Source: Dehalococcoidia bacterium (GTDB lineage Bacteria > Chloroflexota > Dehalococcoidia > Lucifugimonadales > Lucifugimonadaceae). Taken from it: a stretch of 7,986 nucleotides of DNA. Of this stretch, positions 1 to 7,600 are shown in pieces; position 1 is the first letter of the stretch, and the number at the start of each line of letters is the position of its first letter. The translations under genes and the position numbers were made by a program. Where the stretch lies: positions 6,068 through 14,053 of the forward strand of contig JAAXHR010000405.1 of the NCBI GenBank assembly GCA_012270805.1. Reading direction: 5' to 3'. The notes under the pieces were generated by a model. It saw nothing but the letters and a program-made list of their open reading frames with translations, had not been told where the DNA came from and ran no database searches.

Positions 1-213
1 CATCAGACCGCATGCCTTCGCCCCGCGACATTGGACGGGCTACCAATCATTGGCGAAATCCCGGATGCGCGAGGCTTTGTCGCGGCGACCGGCGGAGGCC
101 CGATCGGCATTGAATTGGGGCCGGCAATTGGGAAATTGGCGGCTGATATAGCGTTAGGTCAAAGCGAAAATGGCTCGAGATACAGCGGATTCAGTCCGTC
201 GCGGTTCTCGTGA
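1..213 (+). CDS. C-terminal end of a DAO-family FAD-dependent oxidoreductase (partial)
   Basis: The reading frame is open from base 1 and ends at TGA 211-213, giving the last 70 residues of a protein whose start lies outside the window. The segment RPATLDGLPIIGEIPDARGF followed by VAATGGGPIGIELGPAIGKL matches the C-terminal signature of the D-amino-acid oxidase / glycine oxidase / sarcosine oxidase superfamily. There a Pro-Asp/Leu-Asp-Gly-Leu-Pro-Ile-Ile-Gly strand is followed by a glycine-rich G-x-G-P-x-G-I turn and helix that close over the FAD. Such enzymes oxidise amines or amino acids with FAD; the substrate cannot be told from this fragment. The last 20 or so residues are polar and look like a loose tail. 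The gene has no evident link to pyrimidine synthesis. It has no obvious terminator of its own before the pyr promoter region, so some read-through into the pyr leader is possible. Confidence 0.82.
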   Translation, partial: HQTACLRPATLDGLPIIGEIPDARGFVAATGGGPIGIELGPAIGKLAADIALGQSENGSRYSGFSPSRFS

Positions 214-243
214 TAGCATCGATTCTTAGAGCGAAACAAGCAG

Positions 244-271
244 TTGTAACTGGAGTGGACAACCCGCTAAT
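244..271 (+). promoter_or_regulatory. Candidate sigma-70-type promoter for the pyr operon
   Basis: TTGTAA (244-249) resembles a -35 box. GCTAAT (266-271, four of six matches to TATAAT) lies 16 bases downstream as a possible -10. Transcription would start near 278, about 15 bases before the PyrR-binding loop, so the whole regulatory RNA would be included. The position fits well but the -10 match is weak; this is an inference from position and sequence resemblance only. Confidence 0.35.
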
Positions 272-292
272 CACCCGTTCGTGACAGCATAG

Positions 293-324
293 GCCTTTAA
301 ATCAGTCCCGTGTGGCTGGCAAGG
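293..324 (+). promoter_or_regulatory. PyrR-binding RNA loop in the pyr operon leader
   Basis: The RNA folds into the stem-loop recognised by PyrR. A lower stem CCUU 294-297 / AAGG 321-324 is followed by an asymmetric internal loop (UAAAU 298-302 opposite GC 319-320). Above it are an upper stem CAG 303-305 / CUG 316-318 and a terminal part UCCCGUGUGG (306-315). The stretch 304-317 matches the Bacillus PyrR-site consensus ARUCCNGNGAGGYU at 13 of 14 positions; the exception is U at 313, where the consensus has A. The element sits 68 bases upstream of an intrinsic terminator and about 140 bases upstream of pyrR, the classic arrangement for autogenous control. By family knowledge, PyrR loaded with UMP stabilises this loop and lowers expression of the operon. 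Identification of the element is strong; the exact mechanism in this organism is inferred. Confidence 0.85.
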
Positions 325-391
325 TGCGAGATCTTTCCGTGTAAGTGGCTTACTCCATTTAGGCATAGGCACGCCTGCGGTAACGAAACAC

Positions 392-430
392 AAACGCCCT
401 CGTCGGTCAACGACGAGGGCGTTTCTTATT
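392..430 (+). terminator. Intrinsic terminator in the pyr leader (probable attenuator)
   Basis: A perfect 14-base-pair stem (392-405 with 411-424) encloses a GTCAA loop and is followed by CTTATT; counting the TTT that closes the stem, the T-rich stretch is TTTCTTATT. The lower stem is A/T-rich and the centre is G/C-rich. It stands between the PyrR-binding loop and pyrR, so it must be bypassed for the operon to be read. This supports a role as a PyrR-controlled attenuator rather than a plain terminator of the upstream oxidoreductase gene, although it could serve both. The complementary strand also shows T-rich sequence after the stem (TTTGTGTTTCG), so it may work weakly in both directions. Confidence 0.85.
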
Positions 431-464
431 AGCCCAAGCGCGCAACGGCGAGCATCGCACCTGT

Positions 465-1061
465 ATGTCCGAGAGCGATCAAAGCTTCGAACGGAACCTG
501 ATGACCGGGTCAGAGATGCGCCGAGCGTTGGCACGGATGGCGCATGAGATCATTGAGCGCAATCATGGGGCTGAAAATCTTCTGATCGCTGGCATCCCGA
601 CTCGGGGCGAACACCTGTCAGTTCGACTCGCGGATCTGATAGAACAGTTCGAATCGGTGCGACCTCTAACAGCGGTCCTCGATCCGTCGGCGTTTCGCGA
701 CGATGCGCATCGCCGGCACGCGAACGGATCCAATGGTGCAGAACCGTTGAACGGCATGGGAGACGTTGACGTGGTTGGAGCGCGTGTCGTGGTTGTCGAC
801 GATGTCTTCCATACCGGACGTACTGCGCGTGCCGCGTTGGACGCCTTGATGCAGTCGGGCCGCCCCGCGTACGTACAGCTGGCGGTGTTGATCAATCGCG
901 GGCATCGCGAGCTGCCGATCAACCCGGATTTCGTCGGCCGCAACGTGCCGACATCGCGGACCGAACGCGTCCATGTTCGGTTGGTGGAGGTGGATGGCGA
1001 AGACCGTGTTGCGATAACTCGCAATATTCCAGCAACTCGCAACGGAGGTGTCGGTAAGTGA
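465..1061 (+). CDS. pyrR: PyrR, bifunctional pyr operon RNA-binding attenuation protein / uracil phosphoribosyltransferase-like
   Basis: This 198-residue protein is the UMP-sensing regulator of the operon and belongs to the type I phosphoribosyltransferase fold. Many relatives also convert uracil and PRPP to UMP. Recognisable parts are the helix RRALARMAHEIIERN (19-33), IPTRG (44-48), FRDD (77-80), the PRPP-binding motif VVVVDDVFHTGRT (108-120), QLAVLINRGHRELPI (138-152) and VGRNVPTSRTERV (157-169). The length is a little over the usual 180 or so because of an 85-100 loop insertion and a short tail. No good Shine-Dalgarno precedes ATG 465. ATG 501 is an alternative, but the 465 start gives the N-terminal length expected from Bacillus PyrR. 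Two residues important for RNA contact in Bacillus PyrR differ here: Thr18 is Ala23 and Arg146 is Asn153. The gene lies directly behind the PyrR-loop/terminator leader, so it probably regulates itself. Its stop overlaps the pyrB start. Confidence 0.95.
   Translation: MSESDQSFERNLMTGSEMRRALARMAHEIIERNHGAENLLIAGIPTRGEHLSVRLADLIEQFESVRPLTAVLDPSAFRDDAHRRHANGSNGAEPLNGMGDVDVVGARVVVVDDVFHTGRTARAALDALMQSGRPAYVQLAVLINRGHRELPINPDFVGRNVPTSRTERVHVRLVEVDGEDRVAITRNIPATRNGGVGK
1044..1048 (+). promoter_or_regulatory. Ribosome binding site that decides the pyrB start
   Basis: GGAGG lies inside the end of pyrR, 9 bases before GTG 1058 but 15 bases before ATG 1064. The spacing favours the GTG start, which makes a GTGA overlap with the pyrR stop codon. 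Confidence 0.7.
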
Positions 1062-2062
1062 CCATGACTCTGGACAAGGTTTCTCAACACGACGCAACGG
1101 CGTTGAACGCGGATTCCAAGCACCTTCTTGACGTCGATTCCCTAACTCCAGAACAAATCCATAAACTCCGAGAGCGAGCTAGCGAGTTCCGCCAGCTCAG
1201 AGCATCCCGGCCATTCAAATCGGACTCCTTACGCGGCGGCTCAATCTACACCCTGTTCTTCGAGAACAGCACGCGTACACGGGTTTCGTTCGAGCATGCC
1301 GGGAAGGCTCTTGGCGCCGATGTGATCAACATCGCAGCGTCAACGAGCAGTGTGAATAAGGGCGAATCTCTGCTAAACACTGTGTTGACACTCGACGCGA
1401 TGGGCATCGACGCGTTGATTGTCCGTCACCCGCATTCGGGCGCACCGCACTTCATCGCACGGCATGTCGACGCAGTTGTAATCAACGCTGGTGATGGAGC
1501 GCACGGCCATCCCACACAAGCGCTACTTGACGTTTTGACGTTGCAGGACCATCTCGGAAACCTGCAAGGCGCAAAACTAGCGCTGGTCGGCGACATCCTC
1601 TACTCCAGAGTCGCCCGCTCCGACATCATCGCATTTCGCAAAATGGGTGTTGAAATATCCATTGCTGGACCACCCACACTGCTTCCACAAGACTGGTCGC
1701 CGGGTTCCAACTCCCTGGGTATCCCAGACACCGAGGTGACTGTCCACGAATCGGTCGAAGACGCGGTCCGCCACGCTGACGCGATTATGTGTCTGCGGTT
1801 GCAACTCGAGCGACAAACGTCTGGTCTGTTGCCGGATGTAAACGAATACTCGCGTGTCTGGGGAATCAACGCCCAACGTCTGGCGTTGGCGAAACCGGGA
1901 GCGCCTGTCATGCACCCCGGACCGATGAACGAAGGGCTTGAGATCAGCACTGATATCGCTCACGGTTCATTGAGCCTGGTTGAAAACCAAGTCGAAAACG
2001 GCGTGGCGATGCGGATGGCCGTGTTGGAGCACTACTGCGGTCCTACGAGAGAGATCCTGTGA
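1058..2062 (+). CDS. pyrB: Aspartate carbamoyltransferase catalytic subunit
   Basis: The 334-residue protein catalyses the first committed step of pyrimidine synthesis: carbamoyl phosphate plus aspartate gives N-carbamoyl-aspartate and phosphate, in the cytoplasm. The carbamoyl-phosphate loop FFENSTRTR (67-75), the SSVNKGES loop (97-104) with its catalytic-site lysine and serine from the neighbouring subunit, HPTQALLD (151-158), the aspartate-binding LRLQLERQ (246-253) and HPGPMNEG (286-293) are all present. ENGVAMRMAVL (313-323) is the usual C-terminal helix. It is about 20 residues longer than typical catalytic chains, all at the N-terminus, where the first 20 residues look unstructured. 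GTG is chosen as start because of the GGAGG spacing and the 4-base GTGA overlap with pyrR. No pyrI regulatory-chain gene is in the window, so it is probably a trimer or is associated with PyrC; that is inference. Confidence 0.97.
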   Translation: MTMTLDKVSQHDATALNADSKHLLDVDSLTPEQIHKLRERASEFRQLRASRPFKSDSLRGGSIYTLFFENSTRTRVSFEHAGKALGADVINIAASTSSVNKGESLLNTVLTLDAMGIDALIVRHPHSGAPHFIARHVDAVVINAGDGAHGHPTQALLDVLTLQDHLGNLQGAKLALVGDILYSRVARSDIIAFRKMGVEISIAGPPTLLPQDWSPGSNSLGIPDTEVTVHESVEDAVRHADAIMCLRLQLERQTSGLLPDVNEYSRVWGINAQRLALAKPGAPVMHPGPMNEGLEISTDIAHGSLSLVENQVENGVAMRMAVLEHYCGPTREIL

Positions 2063-3411
2063 ATCAGCAAACACGCCCACTGGTTATCCGAAACGGCAGA
2101 GTGATTGACCCGTCGCAAGGGCTTGATTCTGTTGCCGATGTCGTTTTAGTTGAAGGCGCAGTCGGTGGAATCGAGGCGCGCGGCACAACTCAGCTGTTCG
2201 ACGGGTGGGCCGAGTTCGACGCGTCAGGGATGATCGTTGCTCCCGGTTTCATCGATCTGCACACGCATTTACGGACTCCCGGCCAAGAGTGGAAGGAAGA
2301 CCCCAAGACTGCATCAGATGCCGCGGTTCGCGGCGGTTTCACGACTATTTGCGTGATGCCCAACACGTACCCGGCGCAAGATAACGCGTCGGTAGTCGGA
2401 GAATTGATGCTCCGTTGCGTATCGGAGTCTGCCGTTCGAGTACGACCGATCGGCGCCATCACCAAGGGGCGTAAAGGCGGCGAATTGGCACCGATGCACG
2501 AGTTGGCAGATGCAAGTGCTGTCGGTTTCTCCGACGACGGCGACCCGGTAATGTCGCCTCACCTGATGCGTCAAGCGTTGACTTACTCTACCGATCTCGA
2601 TTTGCCGATCATCAATCACGCCGAAGACCGAGGTTTAGTCGCTGAATGGGATATGAATGAGGGCGTCGTCGCTTCACATCTTGGCCTGCGCGGTATTCCC
2701 AACAGTGCCGAATCAATGATGATTGCCCGCGACATTGAGCTCGCTCGCATAACCAACGGGCGTTTGCACATCCCGCATGTTTCAACTGCTGAATCGGTCG
2801 AGTTGATCCGTATAGCCAAGTTCGAATCGATCAAAGTCACCGCTGAGGTGACACCGCATCACCTGGCTTTGACCGAGCGATGGGTCTATGGCGAAAACGG
2901 CAATGTCCCGCCCTTCTTGACTGAAAACGCATACTACACCCAGGCCAAGATGGCGCCGCCGTTGCGGACAGAGGACGACCGGATGGCGTTGGTTGAAGGT
3001 TTGGCTGACGGTACGATCGACGCAGTAGGTACTGACCATGCCCCGCATGCCGAAACGGATAAAGTCTGCACATTTACCGAAGCCGCGAACGGAATCATCG
3101 GCCTTGAAACCGCTTTACCGCTGACCCTCGGTATAGCAGGTATCGACATCAAACTCGTAATCGAACGATTGACAGCTGGCCCAAGCGCAATCCTCCACGA
3201 TGCAGGCATCGGCACCCTCAGATCCGGAGCCAAGGCTGACGTAGTCGTTATTGATCCGTACGCCGAGTGGCGGGTTGACCGGGCGACGCTGGGTTCCAAG
3301 AGTTCCAACACCCCGATGATCGATAGCAAGGTCACTGGACGCGTGGTCGCAACTTTCGTCGGCGGGGTGAAAGTGTGGGACGCAAATGAGGGCGAGGGGA
3401 ACAATGTCTAG
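2059..3411 (+). CDS. pyrC: Dihydroorotase, class I, active-site complete
   Basis: The 450-residue amidohydrolase closes N-carbamoyl-aspartate to dihydroorotate, the third step of the pathway. Metal and catalytic motifs are in the expected order: DLHTHLR (66-72, histidines 68 and 70), FTTICVMPNT (94-103), GFSDDGDPVM (156-165), HAED (187-190), HIPHVSTAE (237-245), TPHH (265-268), MAPPLR (298-303) and GTDHAPH (324-330, Asp326). GIIGLETALPL (345-355) and the GVKVW ending strand are typical of this class. Because all metal ligands are kept, it is the working enzyme and not the inactive PyrC homologue that some bacteria keep as a partner of PyrB. The length is slightly above the usual 425-435. The start GTG 2059 overlaps the pyrB stop as GTGA. 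The only Shine-Dalgarno-like sequence is a weak GAGAGAG at 2047-2053, so translation probably depends on coupling to pyrB. Confidence 0.97.
   Translation: MNQQTRPLVIRNGRVIDPSQGLDSVADVVLVEGAVGGIEARGTTQLFDGWAEFDASGMIVAPGFIDLHTHLRTPGQEWKEDPKTASDAAVRGGFTTICVMPNTYPAQDNASVVGELMLRCVSESAVRVRPIGAITKGRKGGELAPMHELADASAVGFSDDGDPVMSPHLMRQALTYSTDLDLPIINHAEDRGLVAEWDMNEGVVASHLGLRGIPNSAESMMIARDIELARITNGRLHIPHVSTAESVELIRIAKFESIKVTAEVTPHHLALTERWVYGENGNVPPFLTENAYYTQAKMAPPLRTEDDRMALVEGLADGTIDAVGTDHAPHAETDKVCTFTEAANGIIGLETALPLTLGIAGIDIKLVIERLTAGPSAILHDAGIGTLRSGAKADVVVIDPYAEWRVDRATLGSKSSNTPMIDSKVTGRVVATFVGGVKVWDANEGEGNNV
3394..3399 (+). promoter_or_regulatory. Ribosome binding site that decides the carA start
   Basis: GAGGGG lies 4 bases before ATG 3404, inside the end of pyrC. 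An in-frame ATG at 3386 exists but would place this site inside the gene and has no comparable site of its own, so 3404 is preferred. Confidence 0.6.
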
Positions 3412-4615
3412 CGATTCACGCGGCACTGCGTTGCTAGCTTTGAGCGATGGCTCAGTGTTCCGCGGCCATAGATTGGGTGCGGAGGAAGAATCGGTAGGCC
3501 TCGTAGTTTTCAACACCTCAATGACAGGTTACGAGGAGATGCTTACCGACCCTTCGTATGGTGGACAGATATTGGTTCCGACGTACCCCTTGATCGGCAA
3601 CTACGGCATCAACCTCAGGGATGCCGAATCGAAGCAGATTCAGGTCAAGGGGTTCGTTGTGCGCGACGACTGCGACGCGCCTTCGCATCCGCATTCAGAA
3701 ATGACGGTTCACGAATACCTTGAGAGGAACGGCATACCGGGGGTGTCAGGGGTGGACACGCGAGCGATCACGCGGCGCATAAGGTCGGCTGGGGTGATGA
3801 TGGGTGTCATTGTGCAGGGAGACAACGCGGAGTTGGCGACAGCGGCGTTGGAAGCAGCGCAGTGGTATGGCGATCAGAACTGGGTAGATGAAGTCGCGAC
3901 CAAAGAGGAGTTCGAATGGCACGGCGACGGGACTGATGGCACTCGTCCTGCTGAAGAGCTGATGATCAGATCGCGTCGAGAAGGTGTCGCAGAAAACATA
4001 AACAGTACCGACGGCCCGCTACGCATCGCAGTGATAGATTTCGGTGTCAAATGGAACATTCTCCGCAGCATGAAGGCCCGCAACTGCCAAGTGAAGGTCT
4101 TTTCGTGCGATGTCAGCGCGTCTGAAGTGAAAGCGTTCGACCCCGACGGTATCGTCCTGTCTCCAGGCCCCGGCGATCCGGCGGTCCTCGATGGTCCGGT
4201 TGAAACCATTCGCGACCTCTCCGATCTAGATGGCGATGGCACAAATTCGATACCCACTCTCGGTATCTGCCTCGGGCACCAACTGGTCGCGCGGGCGTTG
4301 GGCGCCGACACTTTCATGCTCCACTTCGGACATCGCGGCGGCAACCAACCCGTTCAAGATGTCAGGACCGGCCGCGTCTACGTGACTGCACACAACCATG
4401 GTTACGCCGTCGATCCAAATAAACTCCCTGATCGCCCTGGGGTGAGAGTGACTCACATCAACCTCAATGACAACACCGTGGAAGGCCTCGCGGACGAAAC
4501 CCACCGCATCATGACTATCCAGTTCCACTCAGAAGCATCACCCGGACCGCATGACAGTGAGAAGATTTTCGACGAGTTCATCGCCGCTGTGAGCCAACGC
4601 GCCATCAACGATTAG
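3404..4615 (+). CDS. carA: Carbamoyl-phosphate synthase small (glutaminase) subunit
   Basis: This 403-residue subunit hydrolyses glutamine and passes ammonia through a tunnel to CarB, so that carbamoyl phosphate can be made for pyrimidine (and arginine) synthesis. The N-terminal CPSase domain shows VVFNTSMTGYEEMLTDPSY (34-52) and GVDTRAITR (116-124). The class I glutamine amidotransferase domain starts at about residue 206. It has VLSPGPGDP (251-259), the nucleophile loop GICLGHQ (287-293, Cys289), FGHRGGNQPV (308-317), HNHGYAV (330-336) and FHSEASPGPHD (374-384), with His375 and Glu377 completing the triad. A small acidic insertion (about 273-282) precedes the nucleophile strand. The start overlaps pyrC by 8 bases and the stop is 9 bases before carB, as expected for subunits made together in equal amounts. 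No key residue is missing. Confidence 0.97.
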   Translation: MSSDSRGTALLALSDGSVFRGHRLGAEEESVGLVVFNTSMTGYEEMLTDPSYGGQILVPTYPLIGNYGINLRDAESKQIQVKGFVVRDDCDAPSHPHSEMTVHEYLERNGIPGVSGVDTRAITRRIRSAGVMMGVIVQGDNAELATAALEAAQWYGDQNWVDEVATKEEFEWHGDGTDGTRPAEELMIRSRREGVAENINSTDGPLRIAVIDFGVKWNILRSMKARNCQVKVFSCDVSASEVKAFDPDGIVLSPGPGDPAVLDGPVETIRDLSDLDGDGTNSIPTLGICLGHQLVARALGADTFMLHFGHRGGNQPVQDVRTGRVYVTAHNHGYAVDPNKLPDRPGVRVTHINLNDNTVEGLADETHRIMTIQFHSEASPGPHDSEKIFDEFIAAVSQRAIND

Positions 4616-4624
4616 CGAGCACAA

Positions 4625-7600
4625 ATGCCCCGAAACGCAAACCTGAATAAGGTGCTGGTCATCGGATCCGGCCCTATCGTCATCGGTCAGGCCGCCGAGT
4701 TCGACTACGCCGGGACGCAAGCCTGCAAATCGCTCCGCGAAGAGGGCGTCGAGGTGGTGCTCGTCAATTCCAATCCTGCCACCATCATGACCGATGAAGA
4801 TGTCGCGGACCGCGTTTACATCGAACCACTTACCGTCCCAGTCGTTCAGAGAATCATCGAACGCGAAAGACCAGATGGCATCCTCGGAACTCTGGGCGGT
4901 CAAACCGGCCTAAACCTCACAGTTGAGCTCGAAGAAGCCGGGGCCTTGAAAGATGTCGTCGTCATGGGCACCAAGACCGAAAGCATTCGCAAGGCCGAAG
5001 ACCGCGAACTCTTCGCATCGTTCATGGAAGAGATCGGAGAACCGATCTCTTACGGCATCGCGGTTACATCAATTGCCGATGCCGAAAAGGCCGCCGAAGA
5101 GATCGGATATCCGATCGTCGTTCGACCTGCGTACACGTTAGGTGGAACCGGCGGTGGTGTTGCAAACGGCATCGAAGAACTCCATGAGATCGTCGAATCC
5201 GGCCTCACGGCTTCCCTCGTCGGGCAAGTATTGATCGAAAAATCGTTGCTCGGCTGGAAAGAGATCGAATACGAGGTCATGCGGGACAGCGCCGGCAACG
5301 TCATCACCGTGTGCAATATGGAAAACTTCGATCCGATGGGTGTCCACACCGGCGACTCGATCGTCGTTGCCCCGAGCCAAACCCTTACCGACAAGGACTA
5401 CCAGCGGCTCCGAACCGCCGCGCTACACATCATCGACGGCCTCGAGATTGAAGGCGGATGCAACGTCCAGTTCGCGTACCGACCCGGCAAGGAAGTTGGT
5501 GCGCAACTCGGCGAAGGCTCTAGGTACGACGACGAAGGCCCAATGTACTACGTGATCGAAGTCAACCCTCGCGTATCTCGATCGTCCGCGTTGGCGAGCA
5601 AGGCGACTGGATATCCGATTGCCAGAGTGGCGGCGAAGGTAGCGCTCGGACTCTGTCTGGATGAGATCAGCAACGTCGTGACCGGCAAGACGCGCGCTGC
5701 GTTTGAACCGGCATTAGACTACTGTGTTGCCAAAATTCCCCGCTGGCCATTCGACAAGTTCGGTAGCGGCGATCGTTCTCTTGGAACTCAGATGAAGGCG
5801 ACCGGAGAGGTGATGGCGGTCGATCGCAGCTTCGAGGCGGCGTTGATGAAAGCGATCCGTTCTTTGGAGGATGGAAAGAGGTCGTTGCGATGGGAAGATC
5901 CGGCGTGGCGAGACAACGGCTTGCAGGACATCGATCTGTCGGGAGATGATCTGAGGTTGTGGAAACTCGCGTTCAAACTGCGTACCGGCGCAACGCCAGA
6001 AGAATTAACCCTGAATACTGGCATCGACCTGTGGTTCATGCGGTCCCTCGCGCGTATTGTTGATGTCGAACGAGAATTGCGTGATGCTGAAGGTTTGAGC
6101 GCCGAACTGCTACGTCGTGCCAAACGCGTTGGGTTGAGTGATGAGGATATTGCGGAATTCACCGGTATCGGGCTCTCCGAACGTGTCCGAGATTTGCGCA
6201 AAGAACTCGGAATCGTTCCGGTTTACAAGATGGTCGACACCTGCGCGGGAGAATTCGAGGCCTCGACGCCGTATTTCTACGGCACATATGAAGAAGAGAA
6301 CGAGGCCGAACCGATTGATGGAAGATCGGCGGTGGTAATTGGGTCGGGACCGATTCGCATCGGGCAGGGCATCGAGTTCGACTACTGTTCGGTGCACGCC
6401 GCGTGGGCGTTGCAGAGCGAAGGCATCCGCGCAGTGATGATCAATTCCAACCCAGAGACGGTTTCGACCGATTTCGACACGTCTGACCGCCTCTACTTTG
6501 AACCGCTGGATGACGAGAGCGTCCGCGATGTCATCGACAACGAGATGGGTAGCGGATCAGCTTCACGCGACGACCCTGAGCGACCGAACATCGTGGTCCA
6601 ATTTGGCGGGCAGACCGCAATCAACTTGTCGCAATCGCTGAACGCAGCCGGATTGCAGGACATGGTGCTCGGTTCGGACCCGGAAGTGATCGATAACGCT
6701 ACGGATCGAGGCAGATTCGAACGGTTGGCGGCGTCAAACGGCTTGCCGTTGCCGCCAGGTGGCACTGCAACCAACACCGCGACCGCGCTCGCCCTCGCCG
6801 ACAACCTCGGTTACCCGCTGCTGGTACGGCCGAGTTACGTCCTCGGCGGTCGCGCCATGGAGATTGTCGACAAACCAAGCGAATTGGAACGCTATTTCGA
6901 TCGCGCGCTGGAAGCCGCGTCCGGCCAGACAATCCTCATCGATCGTTACTTCCAAGGGATCGAGGTTGAAGTCGATGCGGTCTGTGACGGACAAGACGTG
7001 CTGGTTCCAGGAATCATGCAGCATATTGAGCGAGCAGGGGTGCATTCAGGCGACTCGTTCGCGGTGTATCCGGCGATCTGGCTTACTGGCGATGAGGTAG
7101 AAACGATCGTCGACTACACACGACGCATCGGGCGGATGTTGAATGTGCGGGGGTTGATGAATATCCAGTATGTGATCACTGGTGGCGGCACGTATAGGAG
7201 CAACGCGGCGGATCCGGGCCGGAGCCAAGACGATATAGCAAGTAGCGAAACCTACATCATCGAGGTAAATCCCCGATCGTCAAGGACGATACCGTTCATT
7301 TCCAAAGTTACGGGCATCCCGATGATTCGGATCGCCACGCAAGTGATGCTGGGCAAACGACTTCGAGATTTGAAGTGGGGCACCGGGCTCATGCCCCGAA
7401 AAGACCTCGTCGCCGTCAAGGCTCCCGTGTTCTCGATGTCGAAACTAACGAGCGTCGACACATTCCTCGGTCCCGAGATGAAATCGACAGGCGAGGTGAT
7501 GGGTATAGACCGATCTTACGTTCCAGCCGTCACCAAGGCGCTGATAGCGTCATCGCACTCGATCAATCACGGCGACAACGTTTTGTTGAGCATCGCAGAT

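Noticed and set aside
176..210. A small nested hairpin (CGAGA/TCTCG with inner CGGA/TCCG) at the end of the upstream oxidoreductase gene.
   Set aside because: The stems are short and separated by unpaired bases, and no T-rich run follows, so it is not a convincing terminator.
341..353. Hairpin GTAAG-TGG-CTTAC in the leader, with a CCGTGT...GGCT resemblance to the PyrR loop.
   Set aside because: It lacks the internal loop and GAGG-type loop of a PyrR site, so a second PyrR-binding site cannot be supported; it may just be part of leader folding.
563..1123. A 186-codon open frame on the - strand opposite pyrR.
   Set aside because: It is fully antisense to a gene with clear PyrR motifs, has an arginine/serine/threonine-rich sequence typical of shadow frames, and shows no recognisable domain.
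3874..4344. A 156-codon open frame on the - strand opposite carA (and similar ones opposite pyrC and carB).
   Set aside because: These mirror well-conserved coding sequence, have low-complexity Ser/Arg/Pro composition and no supporting start site or family resemblance.
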